Positions 47,142-57,357 are shown, counted from the stretch's first letter. The stretch is DNA of 64,000 bases from Biomaibacter acetigenes (GCF_003691585.1 NZ_CP033169.1:1550001-1614000); one strand, 5' to 3'. Notes: generated by a model not told the origin, from the sequence alone. Program-made: numbers and translations.

Positions 47142-49713
47142 AGAGATTAAAGCAAAATATAAAGACTATATAATTTTCTTCCGGCTGGGCGACTTTTATG
47201 AGATGTTTTTTGAAGATGCCGAAATAGGTTCAAAGGAACTGGAGATAACTCTGACTTCCAGGGACCCGGAAAATAAAGTTCCTATGGCAGGAGTACCGTA
47301 TCATGCGGCTGACCAGTATATTGCCAGGCTTGTATCAAGAGGTTATAAAGTAGTGATTTGCGAGCAGATGGAGGACCCGAAACTTGCAAAGGATCTGGTG
47401 AAGCGGGATGTGGTAAAGATAATAACTCCCGGCACCATAACCGACATGAATGCCCTGGAGGACAAGAAAAATAACTTTCTTAGCTGTATTTTCAAAAGTG
47501 GTGACAGTTTCGGCCTGTCTTTTGCAGACCTATTGACAGGAGAATTTTTAATTACAGAGTTAATATCTTCTCATCCCTATCAGGAAGTGATAAACGAAAT
47601 TGCCAAATTCCAGCCGCGGGAATGTATAATCAATGGTGAGGCTTATAAAAGTGAGTTTTTTAGAAAGAAGCTGGAGGAAGACCTGAATGTATTTGTCACA
47701 TTAAAAAATGACGATTATTTCGACGAAAATGATTCCAGAGAATTGTTGATATCTCAATTCCATGAAGAAAAACTGGAAAGCATTCTCGGAAAACAATTTG
47801 CCTTTAGGGCCTCCGGTGCATGCCTCAAGTATTTAAATGAAACACAAAAATTAAGTCTCATCCATATAAATTCTTTTAAATTTTATGAGAGCAATAATTT
47901 TATGGTCCTGGATGTTTCATGCCGGAGGAATCTTGAATTAACTGAATCTTTAAAAGACGGTAGAAAAACCGGAACCCTTCTGTGGGTGCTGGATAATACT
48001 CTTACATCCATGGGTGGCCGGCTCCTCAGAAACTGGATTGAACAACCGCTCCTGGATATAGTCAAAATTCAGGAAAGACAGGATGCCGTCGAGGAACTGC
48101 TGGGGAATTACTTTCTGAGAGAGGATTTAAAAGAGCAGTTAAAAAATATCTATGATATAGAGCGGCTTACTGGCAAACTGGTTTGCGGAAATTGCAACGC
48201 CAGGGATTTTATAGCCATAAAAAACACCATACAAAAATTCCCCCAGATAAAGAAGATATTGAGTGAATGTAAATCAAAATTAATGATACATTTATATAAT
48301 CAAATGGATAATCTCGAAGATATATATGTTTTGTTAGACAAATCCATTGACGATGATCCACCGTTGACTATAAAAGAAGGCGGCATTATTAAAGAAGGAT
48401 ATGACCCGGAAATCGACAAATTGAGAAGGGCGGCCCATGAAGGAAAGACCTGGATTGCGGACCTGGAAAGGAAGGAGAAGGATAGAACCGGTATTAAATC
48501 TCTGAAAGTGGGTTTCAATAAGGTTTTCGGTTATTACATAGAAGTCACAAAATCTAATCTTTCCATGGTCCCGGAAAATTACATCCGAAAACAAACCCTC
48601 GCCGGGGGAGAGCGTTACATCACCGAGGAATTAAAAGAATATGAAACACTGATCCTAAATGCCGAAGAAAGGCTTCAGGGCATGGAGTATGAAGCCTTCT
48701 GCCGCATCAGGGATGAACTGATAAAGCAAATACCCCGGCTGAAGAAAAGTGCGTATTGCGTGTCTGTGGTGGATTCGCTGCTGTCCCTGGCTGAAGCCTC
48801 GGCAAAAAACAATTATGTCAAGCCGGAAATTACGTTAAAAGATGAAATACACATTGAAGAAGGGCGGCATCCGGTGGTAGAGAAATCTCAAAAAGGCGAA
48901 CTCTTCATTCCCAATGACACCCATATTAATTGTTCCGATTCCATGATCTCTGTGATAACCGGTCCAAACATGGCGGGAAAATCCACATACATGAGGCAGG
49001 TTGCATTGATTGTCCTGATGGCCCAGATAGGCTGTTTCGTACCGGCAAAGAGAGCGGAGATAGGCCTGGTGGACAGAATCTTTACCCGAATCGGGGCATC
49101 GGATAACCTTGCGTCAGGCCAGAGCACCTTTATGGTGGAAATGTCGGAAATGGCCTATATCCTCAAAAATGCTACCGCTAAAAGCCTTTTGATTTTAGAT
49201 GAAGTGGGCAGGGGAACCAGCACCTTTGATGGGCTGTCCATCGCATGGGCTGTAATAGAATATATCCGGAAAAATATAAAGGCAAAAACCCTATTTGCAA
49301 CTCATTACCATGAGTTGACGGCATTAAAAAACATGGCCGGAATCAAAAATTATAAAATCACCGTCAAAGAACGGGGGGAAGATATTATATTTTTGAGAAA
49401 AATCATAGCCGGCGAAGCCGATAAAAGTTATGGCATTCAGGTTGCAAAGCTTGCCGGCCTTCCAAATGCCGTGGTCCGTAGGGCCAGGGAACTTCTAACC
49501 GGTATGGAAAAAAAACGCGATGAAGAAATGGGTTTGACTGCAGCAGCCAGTGCAGTTTCCGTAAGACGGGACCCGGAATCTGACAACCAGATAAGTCTTG
49601 ACAGTTTAAAGGAACGAGATATACTGGATACGATAAAATCTCTTGATATAAATACAATAACGCCCCTGGAAGCTTTAAATTTATTGTATTCCTTAAAACA
49701 AAGATTACAGTGA
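47113..49713 (+). CDS. mutS: DNA mismatch repair protein MutS
   Basis: The 866-residue protein has all MutS domains. The mismatch-reading motif FFRLGDFYEMF is near residue 18, then come connector, lever and clamp. The ATPase has Walker A GPNMAGKS near residues 617-624, followed by LILDEVGRGTSTFDGLSIAWA. MutS detects mismatches and recruits MutL. It overlaps ylbF, and mutL follows after 12 bases. No obvious SD precedes ATG 47113, consistent with coupled translation. Confidence 0.97.
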   Translation: MDTPMIRQYKEIKAKYKDYIIFFRLGDFYEMFFEDAEIGSKELEITLTSRDPENKVPMAGVPYHAADQYIARLVSRGYKVVICEQMEDPKLAKDLVKRDVVKIITPGTITDMNALEDKKNNFLSCIFKSGDSFGLSFADLLTGEFLITELISSHPYQEVINEIAKFQPRECIINGEAYKSEFFRKKLEEDLNVFVTLKNDDYFDENDSRELLISQFHEEKLESILGKQFAFRASGACLKYLNETQKLSLIHINSFKFYESNNFMVLDVSCRRNLELTESLKDGRKTGTLLWVLDNTLTSMGGRLLRNWIEQPLLDIVKIQERQDAVEELLGNYFLREDLKEQLKNIYDIERLTGKLVCGNCNARDFIAIKNTIQKFPQIKKILSECKSKLMIHLYNQMDNLEDIYVLLDKSIDDDPPLTIKEGGIIKEGYDPEIDKLRRAAHEGKTWIADLERKEKDRTGIKSLKVGFNKVFGYYIEVTKSNLSMVPENYIRKQTLAGGERYITEELKEYETLILNAEERLQGMEYEAFCRIRDELIKQIPRLKKSAYCVSVVDSLLSLAEASAKNNYVKPEITLKDEIHIEEGRHPVVEKSQKGELFIPNDTHINCSDSMISVITGPNMAGKSTYMRQVALIVLMAQIGCFVPAKRAEIGLVDRIFTRIGASDNLASGQSTFMVEMSEMAYILKNATAKSLLILDEVGRGTSTFDGLSIAWAVIEYIRKNIKAKTLFATHYHELTALKNMAGIKNYKITVKERGEDIIFLRKIIAGEADKSYGIQVAKLAGLPNAVVRRARELLTGMEKKRDEEMGLTAAASAVSVRRDPESDNQISLDSLKERDILDTIKSLDINTITPLEALNLLYSLKQRLQ

Positions 49714-49725
49714 GGGATAAGGTTT

Positions 49726-51546
49726 ATGGGGAAAATACTGATTCTTGATGACAGCGTCTCTTCAAAAATAGCTGCCGGTGAAGTTATAGAAAGGCCTGTT
49801 TCGGTGGTGAAAGAACTGGTGGAAAATTCCATAGATGCCGGCAGCAAGCATATAATCATCGAAATAGAAAAGGGCGGCAAAAAGTTAATTAAAGTGACGG
49901 ACGACGGTGAAGGAATATCTAAAGATGATGTGAGGCCAGCTTTTGAGCGCCATGCTACCAGTAAAATCCATAAGCTCGATGATATTTTTAATATAAAGAC
50001 CCTGGGATTTCGAGGAGAAGCCCTGCCAAGTATAGCCTGTGTATCGGAAGTGGTGGTTTTGACAAAAACGTCTACAGAGCCTTTGGGCACAAGATGTGAA
50101 ATTCGGGGCGGAACCATGGAAAAAATTGAGGAAGCGCCGGCCAGGGAGGGATGTTGTATTGAGATAAGAAATTTATTTTATAACACACCTGCCAGATTGA
50201 AATTCCTTGGTAGCGAAACTCAGGAAATTTCGCATATCGTGGATTTAGTTATGAGGCTTTCCATCGGGAATCCGTATATTTCTTTCCGCCTTGTGAGCGA
50301 TGGAAAGGAAATCTTATATACCAGCGGCAATGGAGATTATAATGAAGTAATTGCCAGGGTATACGGTAAGGATGTTGCAAGGCAAATAATACAAATAAAA
50401 AAATCATTTTCATCCGGTAACATATTTGGCTTCATATCCACTCCGCAATTTAACAGGGGAAACCGCACCGGCGAAACATTTTTTGTCAACCGGCGGTTAA
50501 TAAAGGATAAGGGGTTGTCTTTTACCCTGGAAAGAGCGTATAAGACACTTCTTCCCACAAGCCGCTTTCCCATAGCCATGGTTATGATAGACATAGATAG
50601 TTCACAGATAGATATAAATGTACATCCTGCAAAGCTGGAGATAAAATTTCAAAAGAAAATGAAGTTCATAAAGCACTATTTGAAGCTGTTTTACAGAGCC
50701 TTAAAACAAAGATACTTGTGCCGCAGGAAAAGTTCGACAAAGCCCCTGAGGACATTGACAGTATGGAAAAATCCAGACCGCAAGTTTTAGAACAGCAACG
50801 CATATTAGAACTCGAGCAGGGGAAATGCGAGGAAAATAATTTGCTAAAAAGTGTATATTTTCCCAGCACCCATGATATAATAAGTAAAAGGTCTGCTATA
50901 TATGAGGGTACACATAATCAATCATATTTTGTAAATAAAACAGAAAGCCAGCAGGCTGATGTAGCCGGGAAACTCAAAATAAATAAAATAGTGGGCCAGT
51001 TGTTCAATACATATATCATTGCTGAGGGAGAAGGGGAATTTTATTTGATAGACCAGCATGCAGCCCATGAAAGAATACTTTTTGAAAAATATTCCAATAG
51101 ATTCAGGCAAAAACCGGCATCCCAGGAATTAATTCAACCCTATGCCTTAAAACTTTCTATACAGGATATGGCATTTGTGGAGGAATATAACCAGGATATC
51201 AAAAACATGGGTTTCGATTTCTCCATCTTCGGAAAAGATACGGTCTTAATCAGGTCGGTTCCTTATTTCTTCGATAGGGTGGTAAATCCGGAAACTCTTG
51301 CCGAGGGTCCTGGATAATTTCAGGGGTGAGGAATATATTGTTTTGCATCCAAGGGAAAAATTTATAGCCTCCATGGCATGCCATACTGCCTTAAAGGCAG
51401 GAGATGCTCTAAATTCCATACAGATGAATGATCTAATAACCCAATTAAATAATCTTGAAAATCCCTTTACATGTCCCCATGGCAGACCTACGATCATATC
51501 CATGACCTTATACGTACTTGAAAAAAAGTTTAAAAGAATCATGTAA
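49726..51546 (+). pseudogene. mutL: DNA mismatch repair protein MutL, two frameshifts
   Basis: The restored protein has 606 residues. The N-terminal GHKL ATPase has AAGEVIERPVSVVKELVENS, TLGFRGEALPSIA and the FYNTPARLKFL region. The C-terminal endonuclease domain has DQHAAHERILFEKY and the zinc-site motif CPHGRP. The frame breaks in A 50651-50654, where one more A restores KFQKENEVHKALFEAV. It breaks again in G 51305-51307, where one G fewer restores TLAEVLDNFRGEE. If real, the cell would be a mutator. Sequencing error is the simpler reading, because mutS and neighbouring genes are intact. Confidence 0.9.
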
Positions 51547-51549
51547 AAC

Positions 51550-52494
51550 ATGCAAAAAAAACCTTTGCTGGTCATCGTGGGTCCAACGGCAGTGGGGAAG
51601 ACTGAAATAGCCATTGAAGTGGCAAAAAAACTAAATGCTGAAATAATTTCAGCGGATTCCATGCAAATCTATAGGTACATGGATATCGGGACCGCCAAGC
51701 CCTCCCGGGCGGAACAAAAAGGAATAAAGCATCACATGATCGATATTATAAATCCCGACCAGGAGTTCAGCGTAGCCGATTTTCAGGCCATGGCCAAGCA
51801 ATGTATAGAAGATATTGTTGGCCGTCATAAGATACCATTACTATCGGGGGGAACGGGGCTTTATGTAAACGCTGTATGTTATAATTACACCTTTTCTGAA
51901 TTTGAAAAAGATGAAGTTCTAAGGGAACAATTAAAAAATCAAGCCCTTAAATACGGCAACGAGTTCCTGTACGGTAAGTTGGAAAAACTGGATCCGGATG
52001 CCGCCAGGAAAATTCACCCCAATAACCTCAGAAGGATTATAAGGGCTCTGGAAGTTTGTATCAAGACAGGAAGCACCTTTTCCTCATATGAGGAAAAAAC
52101 AAAAAGGCAGAGGGGTTTATATGATTTATTCATGTTCGGTCTGACCAGGCCCAGGGACGAGCTTTACCGACGCATCAATGAGAGAGTTCAGCACATGATA
52201 AATAGCGGTCTGGTGGAAGAAATAAAAAAACTTCTGGATATGGGATACTCAAGGAACTTGAATTCCATGCAAGGCCTGGGATATAGACAGATTTTGGATT
52301 ACCTGGACGGTAAAATTACTCTTGAAGAAGCCATATTTCTCATTTCCAGGGATACCCGCCATTATGCCAAAAGGCAGTATACCTGGTTTTTGAGGGATAA
52401 AAATATCGTGTGGATGGATGTTTCCAGGGAAGGAATGAAAAAAGTTGTAGAAAATATTATTAAAGCGGTAGAAGGAAAATTAAAAAATTCCTAG
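51550..52494 (+). CDS. miaA: tRNA dimethylallyltransferase MiaA
   Basis: The 314-residue protein has P-loop GPTAVGKTEIAIE near residues 10-22, then SADSMQIYRYMDIGTAKP and the GGTGLYVNAVCYN block. MiaA prenylates A37 of tRNAs reading U-starting codons, the substrate for MiaB. It begins four bases after mutL with no clear SD. The order mutL-miaA-hfq is conserved in Firmicutes. Confidence 0.96.
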   Translation: MQKKPLLVIVGPTAVGKTEIAIEVAKKLNAEIISADSMQIYRYMDIGTAKPSRAEQKGIKHHMIDIINPDQEFSVADFQAMAKQCIEDIVGRHKIPLLSGGTGLYVNAVCYNYTFSEFEKDEVLREQLKNQALKYGNEFLYGKLEKLDPDAARKIHPNNLRRIIRALEVCIKTGSTFSSYEEKTKRQRGLYDLFMFGLTRPRDELYRRINERVQHMINSGLVEEIKKLLDMGYSRNLNSMQGLGYRQILDYLDGKITLEEAIFLISRDTRHYAKRQYTWFLRDKNIVWMDVSREGMKKVVENIIKAVEGKLKNS

Positions 52495-52531
52495 AATATA
52501 AATGTAAACAATAATTTAAGGGGGACGAATA

Positions 52532-52798
52532 ATGACAAAAGCTCAGATTAATCTTCAAGACAGCTTTTTAAACCAGGTTAGAAAGGATAATATACCGGTA
52601 ACCATTTACCTGATAAACGGTTTTCAGTTAAAAGGCCATGTTCGAGGATTTGATAATTTTACCGTGGTTTTGGACTCTGACGGCAAACAGCAGTTAGTCT
52701 ATAAACATGCCGTTTCAACTATATCTCCTTTCAAACCTGTAACTTTTAATTTGACCGCAGCTTCGGAACAGAAGAAGCCCGAAGAAGCTGAAAATTAA
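52532..52798 (+). CDS. hfq: RNA chaperone Hfq
   Basis: The 88-residue protein has Sm1 ([20 protein letters not shown] region) and the Sm2 motif [10 protein letters not shown]. The short tail is rich in Glu and Lys. Hfq hexamers bind small RNAs and mRNAs. It follows miaA, the almost universal neighbour, and is closed by a strong terminator. SD GGGGGACG precedes ATG 52532. Confidence 0.97.
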   Translation: MTKAQINLQDSFLNQVRKDNIPVTIYLINGFQLKGHVRGFDNFTVVLDSDGKQQLVYKHAVSTISPFKPVTFNLTAASEQKKPEEAEN

Positions 52799-52820
52799 AC
52801 GAAAATAAAAGAAAACCCTA

Positions 52821-52852
52821 AAAACCCCGGAAGAAGACTCCGGGGTTTTTTG
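52821..52852 (+). terminator. Rho-independent terminator after hfq
   Basis: An 11-bp stem (52821-52831 with 52839-52849) carries CCCCGGA/TCCGGGG, with a 7-nt loop and TTTTTT. Confidence 0.95.
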
Positions 52853-52915
52853 TGCCATTTTTTATGCTGCCGCATATAATAAATTGATATAGACTTTTTG
52901 CGGGGTGCTTATCTC

Positions 52916-53887
52916 ATGAACGGCAATTTAAAATATAATGTAAAGAACCCGAATCAGGTGATGGAATTGTTAACCAACGGGCAGATAACTCCTGCAGAAG
53001 CATTCATTTTTTTTAGGGAACTGGATAATCATAAAAATCAGATCATAACCAGAGCAAATGATGAGGAGCAATTAGAGGATATAATGAAAGAACTGGATGA
53101 TTTAATCGGTCTTGATAAAGTTAAACAACTTGTCAAAGAAATACAGGCTTTTGTTGCTATTCAAAAAAAAAGGCAGGAAGAGAACCTCCTGACGGAACCT
53201 CAGGTGTTGCACATGATTTTTAAGGGAAATCCAGGCACCGGCAAAACTACAGTAGCCAGGCTTTTGGGGAAAATGTTCAAGGCTATGAAGATACTTCAAA
53301 AGGGTCATACCGTAGAGGTGGAAAGGGCCGACCTGGTAGGAGAATACATCGGACACACGGCGCAAAAAACCAGGGAACAAATTAAACGCGCACTTGGAGG
53401 GATATTGTTCATAGATGAAGCATATTCTTTAGCAAGGGGTGGAGAAAAGGATTTTGGCAAAGAAGCTATAGATACACTTGTAAAGGCCATGGAAGACCAC
53501 AAGGATAGTCTCATCGTTATACTGGCGGGATATAAGGATGAAATGGAATGGTTTTTACAGACAAATCCCGGCCTCAGGTCAAGATTCCCCATTAGAATGG
53601 AATTTAATGATTATACCATTGATGAGCTTATGCAAATAGCCAGAATGATGGTAGAAAAGAGACAGTATAAATTCAGTTCCGAAGCCATGTCTAAATTTGA
53701 GAAGATCCTTATCAACAGCAAGAATGGTATCTATTATGATAAAATGGGAAATGCCCGAATGGTAAGAAATATGATCGAAAAAGCCATACGGCGGCAGGCT
53801 GTGAGATTGGTAAATCAGAAAAAAATATCCAGGGAAGATCTTCTCTATATAAAACCCGAGGATGTTTCGGAGGTGGAGGAAGCTTGA
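52916..53887 (+). CDS. spoVK: stage V sporulation protein K (AAA+ ATPase, CbbX type)
   Basis: From ATG at 52916 (GGGGTG SD eight bases before) the protein has 323 residues. Walker A GNPGTGKTT is near residue 103, followed by GEYIGHTAQKTRE, Walker B LFIDEAYSLARGG and the arginine region LRSRFPIRMEF. SpoVK is a mother-cell ATPase needed for spore maturation in Bacillus, where it also lies downstream of miaA-hfq. CATATAAT at 52873-52880 resembles a SigE -10, though the -35 is weak. The GTPase gene overlaps its stop by four bases. Confidence 0.9.
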   Translation: MNGNLKYNVKNPNQVMELLTNGQITPAEAFIFFRELDNHKNQIITRANDEEQLEDIMKELDDLIGLDKVKQLVKEIQAFVAIQKKRQEENLLTEPQVLHMIFKGNPGTGKTTVARLLGKMFKAMKILQKGHTVEVERADLVGEYIGHTAQKTREQIKRALGGILFIDEAYSLARGGEKDFGKEAIDTLVKAMEDHKDSLIVILAGYKDEMEWFLQTNPGLRSRFPIRMEFNDYTIDELMQIARMMVEKRQYKFSSEAMSKFEKILINSKNGIYYDKMGNARMVRNMIEKAIRRQAVRLVNQKKISREDLLYIKPEDVSEVEEA

Positions 53888-54492
53888 AAAAATGCACCAT
53901 CATAGGCAAAACAAATGTAGGTAAAACAGTATTTCTTATAAATTTTGCGGAGTATCTGGGCGTAAAAACCCTTGAAATAGAAAGATTAGACACTGAAGGG
54001 GTAAAAGATCGCGAAAAAATAAATCCCAGGGCGGCCCTATCAAAACTTGTAGATGGAAAAACCCATAAGACCAGAAATATTCAGGCTGTAACCGTTGATA
54101 TTCCTATGGGAAAGGGCAAAAAAAAAATTCAGTTGGTAGATACAGCGGGTTTAATCGATGATATTCACCCCGATAGCAATGTCCGAAAAGCCATTTCACA
54201 AACGTTATCGACAGTACGGGAATCAGATCTCATACTTCACATCATAGATGCTTCTGCCGCCGATAAAAAAGAACTGCCCAATGCCATGGGAATTGTAGAT
54301 TATCAAATAGCTCAGTTTGCTCAAATAAGGAGGGGTTATGTGATTTTGGCAAATAAAATGGACTTACCCGAGGCCAAAAATGGGTTAAAAAAAATAAGAG
54401 AAGAATTTTCAGGTCATTTTATTATACCTATTTCAGCTCTTCATAAAACAGGTTTTAAAGAGGTGAAGACCTTTGTGGCCCATAATATTTAA
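53884..54492 (+). CDS. small Era/Der-like GTPase of unknown role
   Basis: The 202-residue protein has G1 GKTNVGKT near residues 8-15, G3 DTAG in QLVDTAGLIDDIHPD, G4 NKMD and G5 SAL. It has no extra domain (no KH domain and no second G domain). TTG at 53884 overlaps spoVK by four bases. In Bacillus this slot is held by hflX, but the protein is much shorter and does not look like HflX. A sporulation-phase role is suggested by tight coupling with spoVK. Confidence 0.72.
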   Translation: MKKCTIIGKTNVGKTVFLINFAEYLGVKTLEIERLDTEGVKDREKINPRAALSKLVDGKTHKTRNIQAVTVDIPMGKGKKKIQLVDTAGLIDDIHPDSNVRKAISQTLSTVRESDLILHIIDASAADKKELPNAMGIVDYQIAQFAQIRRGYVILANKMDLPEAKNGLKKIREEFSGHFIIPISALHKTGFKEVKTFVAHNI

Positions 54493-55099
54493 CCCTTTTC
54501 CATATAAAATATTTTTCGGCATTTTTTTAACGGGAATAGTTATAAAAATTATGGATGACTATATGGACCGGGAATTCGATAAACTCATAAATAGGGATAA
54601 CACAACTAAAATTCTGGGTTCAGGTGTATTGCCATATGCTTTATTTATTTTTTCCCTGGCATGTATATTAAATCCGGTCACTGCCGTTAGCCTCTTTTTT
54701 GCAAGTTTTGCCACCGGTATGGCGGGAAATTTGAATGCGAAAATGCCCTCAGGTCTTTATGGCTACCAGGAAGCACTTATAACGATAGTTATGGGGTTGG
54801 TTCTATTTGGAGTTATGGAAATGTTTTCTTCACTTCTTTTAATTATTGCCATTCAACTCTGGGATGACTATGTTGATTATAATAGCGATAGATATTCAAT
54901 AAAAAATTGGGCATTTATCCTGGGTAAAAATGAATGTCTATTACTCGGAATAATTTTTTTTATTTTATCTGTTTACCTGGATTATTTCAAGGCTTTATCT
55001 GGAATATTTTCAATGTGGATCATTGTTTACATAATAAAATTATGGTTTAATTACATTGATAAACCACAAAACTCCGGTGAGGAGGTACCCGGAGAATGA
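54473..55099 (+). CDS. UbiA-superfamily-like membrane protein
   Basis: The 208-residue protein starts at TTG 54473 (SD AGAGGTGA). It has about six membrane segments and two aspartate-rich motifs, DDYMDREFDK near residue 28 and WDDYVDYNSDR near residue 129. These resemble the prenyl-diphosphate-binding motifs of UbiA-type prenyltransferases, although the protein is shorter than usual (about 290). Function is unknown. It overlaps the GTPase gene by 20 bases and the next gene by four. Confidence 0.6.
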   Translation: MWPIIFNPFPYKIFFGIFLTGIVIKIMDDYMDREFDKLINRDNTTKILGSGVLPYALFIFSLACILNPVTAVSLFFASFATGMAGNLNAKMPSGLYGYQEALITIVMGLVLFGVMEMFSSLLLIIAIQLWDDYVDYNSDRYSIKNWAFILGKNECLLLGIIFFILSVYLDYFKALSGIFSMWIIVYIIKLWFNYIDKPQNSGEEVPGE

Positions 55100-55329
55100 T
55101 TTTTAAAATCATACTTTTATGTTTAATACTGGGATTTTTAGTGTTTTTATTGGGTTATACCATTGGAAGAAGGGTAGGGAAAAAAGAAGGTTTTATTGAA
55201 GGGCAAGTAATTATACCCATGGAATTAAAACAAAAATTGATGGAGAGTACTATATGTCCCCTTTGCCATCAAGAGTTGAATAGAGGAGAGATGTGTGATA
55301 AAATTTTACAAAAAGACAAGATTATATAA
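55096..55329 (+). CDS. small single-span membrane protein with CxxC motif
   Basis: The 77-residue protein has one membrane helix (IILLCLILGFLVFLLGYTIG). A soluble tail follows with CPLCHQELNRGEMC, a likely zinc ribbon or knuckle. ATG at 55096 follows GGAGGTACCCGGAGA. Not recognised; probably part of the spoVK-linked operon. Confidence 0.65.
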   Translation: MIFKIILLCLILGFLVFLLGYTIGRRVGKKEGFIEGQVIIPMELKQKLMESTICPLCHQELNRGEMCDKILQKDKII

Positions 55330-55341
55330 AAAAAGGGGATT

Positions 55342-56625
55342 TTGAGCTTGGATTTAACCTGGAACTTATTAAAAGAACACTATTGCATAAATCAACAAGT
55401 AATAGAACTTGCCGGGAAGGTACAGAACGATATCGAGCCATGTTTGAGAAAAATAAATGATCTGACAGAGTACAACCAGTTAAAAGTCATAACAGCCATG
55501 AAGGATTCGGGCCTCAGCGACTTTCACCTTACAGATTCTACGGGATACGGATATAATGATGAAGGAAGAAATACTATAGAAGAAATCTACAAGGCCGTTT
55601 TTAAAGCAGAGGATGCCCTTGTAAGACCTCAAATCATATCAGGCACCCATGCCATTGCCTTATGTCTTTTCGGGATTTTAAGGCCTAATAATGAGCTTAT
55701 AAGCGTGACAGGGACTCCATATGATACATTGAAAGATGTAATATGGGGTAAAAATTGCTCCTCACTGGCGGATTTTAACATCAAGTATTCAGAAGTGGAT
55801 TTAAAGGATGGAAAGCCCGACTATGAACAAATAACTTCAAAAATAAATCGGGATACTCGCATGGTTTTAATTCAGCGCTCAAGAGGTTACAGCCTCAGGC
55901 CTGCACTCAGACCGGACGAAATAGGAGAGCTGATAAGGCATATAAAAGGTATAAAAAAGGATATTATTTGCCTGGTGGATAATTGTTACGGAGAATTTGT
56001 GGATACAAAAGAGCCTACAGAAGTCGGAGCTGATTTATGTGCAGGTTCGTTAATAAAAAATCCTGGAGGAGGCATAGCTCCTACCGGGGGGTATGTGGTG
56101 GGAAGGAAGGACCTGATAAAGCAGTGTTCTTACCGGCTTTCAGCGCCGGGCCTTGGCAAGAACTGCGGCCCCACGCTGTCCACAAACCGTCTTACCATCC
56201 AGGGGTTATTTTTCGCTCCTCTGGTGGTCGGGGAAGCTCTGAAAGGCGCTGCTTTTACATCAAGGTTCATGGAACTGGCGGGGTTTAAGGTATTTCCTAA
56301 ATATGACGATAAAAGAGGAGATATAGTAACAGCAGTGGTTTTCGAAAATAAAAACCTTCTTATAAGTTTTTGTCGCGGCATACAAAAAATAGGTCCGGTG
56401 GATTCTCATGTTTCTCCAGAACCCTGGGATATGCCGGGATACAACCATCAGGTTATCATGGCAGGAGGTAGCTTTATCCAGGGATCTTCCATAGAATTGA
56501 GCATTGATGCGCCTATCAGAGAACCCTTTGTAGCGTATATCCAGGGGGGAACCAATTTTACTCACGTGAAACTGGGTATAATGAAGGCATACCAGGAATT
56601 AATCGATCAACATTATATAAATTAG
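55342..56625 (+). CDS. ynbB: YnbB-type methionine gamma-lyase family PLP protein
   Basis: The 427-residue protein belongs to the group once named aluminium resistance protein. It shows the PLP lysine motif AGSLIKNPGGGIAPTGGYV, GISGTHAIALCLFG-like SGTHAIALCLFGIL and RSRGYSLRPAL. The substrate is uncertain; a C-S lyase reaction is inferred from the fold. In Bacillus ynbB also follows the spoVK region. Start TTG at 55342 or 55348 after AAGGGGA; the shorter is equally possible. It converges with lexA on a shared terminator. Confidence 0.88.
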   Translation: MSLDLTWNLLKEHYCINQQVIELAGKVQNDIEPCLRKINDLTEYNQLKVITAMKDSGLSDFHLTDSTGYGYNDEGRNTIEEIYKAVFKAEDALVRPQIISGTHAIALCLFGILRPNNELISVTGTPYDTLKDVIWGKNCSSLADFNIKYSEVDLKDGKPDYEQITSKINRDTRMVLIQRSRGYSLRPALRPDEIGELIRHIKGIKKDIICLVDNCYGEFVDTKEPTEVGADLCAGSLIKNPGGGIAPTGGYVVGRKDLIKQCSYRLSAPGLGKNCGPTLSTNRLTIQGLFFAPLVVGEALKGAAFTSRFMELAGFKVFPKYDDKRGDIVTAVVFENKNLLISFCRGIQKIGPVDSHVSPEPWDMPGYNHQVIMAGGSFIQGSSIELSIDAPIREPFVAYIQGGTNFTHVKLGIMKAYQELIDQHYIN

Positions 56626-56628
56626 CCT

Positions 56629-56655
56629 AAGAAGAATAAAATCGAAGATTTTGAT
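56629..56655 (+). repeat. 27-bp direct repeat, copy 1
   Basis: A 27-base sequence here is identical to 58544-58570. It contains AAAATC-GAA-GATTTT, a small hairpin. It lies directly behind ynbB. Confidence 0.7.
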
Positions 56656-56658
56656 ATT

Positions 56659-56690
56659 AGGGCTTTATCTATGTATAAAGCCCTATTTTA
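56659..56690. terminator. bidirectional terminator between ynbB and lexA
   Basis: A perfect 10-bp stem AGGGCTTTAT/ATAAAGCCCT (56659-56668 and 56675-56684) is followed on the plus strand by ATTTTATTTTT. The lexA stop codon overlaps the right arm. Confidence 0.85.
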
Positions 56691-57291
56691 TTTTTCTAAA
56701 GAGCCCGACCACTTTACCCAGAATTTTCAAATCATCTACAATAATTGGTTCCATGAAACGGTTTTCCGGTTGAAGCCTAAAATGATCGGATTCTTTATAA
56801 AACCTTTTTATAGTGGCCTCATCGCCTATCAAGGCTACAACGATGTCGCCGTTTTCAGCGCTATCAGTAGACCTGACAATCACATAATCTCCATCCAGTA
56901 TACCCGCCTCTATCATGCTGTTCCCCTTGACAGAAAGCATAAAAATATCGGCATCGGGAACTATTTCTTTGGGGAGGTTAAAAACAGTTTCGATGTTTTC
57001 CTGGGCGAGGATGGGCTGACCGGCGGTTACTTTTCCAACCAGGGGAACTTTTACGGTATCCCGGTCAACAGAATTTCTATTAAGCATCCCTATAGCCCTG
57101 GGTTTTTGCGGATCTCTGTTAAGATATCCCTTTTTTTCGAGCTGCACCAGATATCCATGAACTGTGGCGGTGGACTTCAAATTGGTGGCCGCACAGATCT
57201 CTCTCACCGATGGAGGATAGCCATGGGCGCTGGTAAAACTGTAAATATAGTCAAGGATTTGCTTTTGTCTTGGAGTCAAATCTTCATACAT
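56683..57291 (-). CDS. lexA: SOS repressor LexA
   Basis: From ATG at 57291 (minus) the protein has 202 residues. The N-terminal winged helix is [28 protein letters not shown]. The cleavage site is VTAGQP, the catalytic serine is in [10 protein letters not shown] and the lysine in [11 protein letters not shown]. LexA represses SOS genes until RecA filaments stimulate its cleavage. An upstream in-frame ATG would add twenty basic residues and is not used. A LexA-like box overlaps its promoter. It is the first minus-strand gene of the window, close to the dif-like site. Confidence 0.96.
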   Translation of the reverse strand: MYEDLTPRQKQILDYIYSFTSAHGYPPSVREICAATNLKSTATVHGYLVQLEKKGYLNRDPQKPRAIGMLNRNSVDRDTVKVPLVGKVTAGQPILAQENIETVFNLPKEIVPDADIFMLSVKGNSMIEAGILDGDYVIVRSTDSAENGDIVVALIGDEATIKRFYKESDHFRLQPENRFMEPIIVDDLKILGKVVGLFRKIK

Positions 57292-57319
57292 ATTACCACA
57301 ACTCCATTTTTTATTTTGT

Positions 57320-57357
57320 ATTATACCATATTTATTCCTCTTTTTAAACATATGTTT
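57320..57357 (-). promoter_or_regulatory. lexA promoter with overlapping LexA-like box
   Basis: On the minus strand TATAAT (57320-57325) and TTTAAA (57343-57348) are 17 bases apart. The palindrome AAACATATGTTT (57346-57357) overlaps the -35. It differs from the LexA core GAACN4GTTC only in the outer bases, so autoregulation is likely. Confidence 0.62.
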
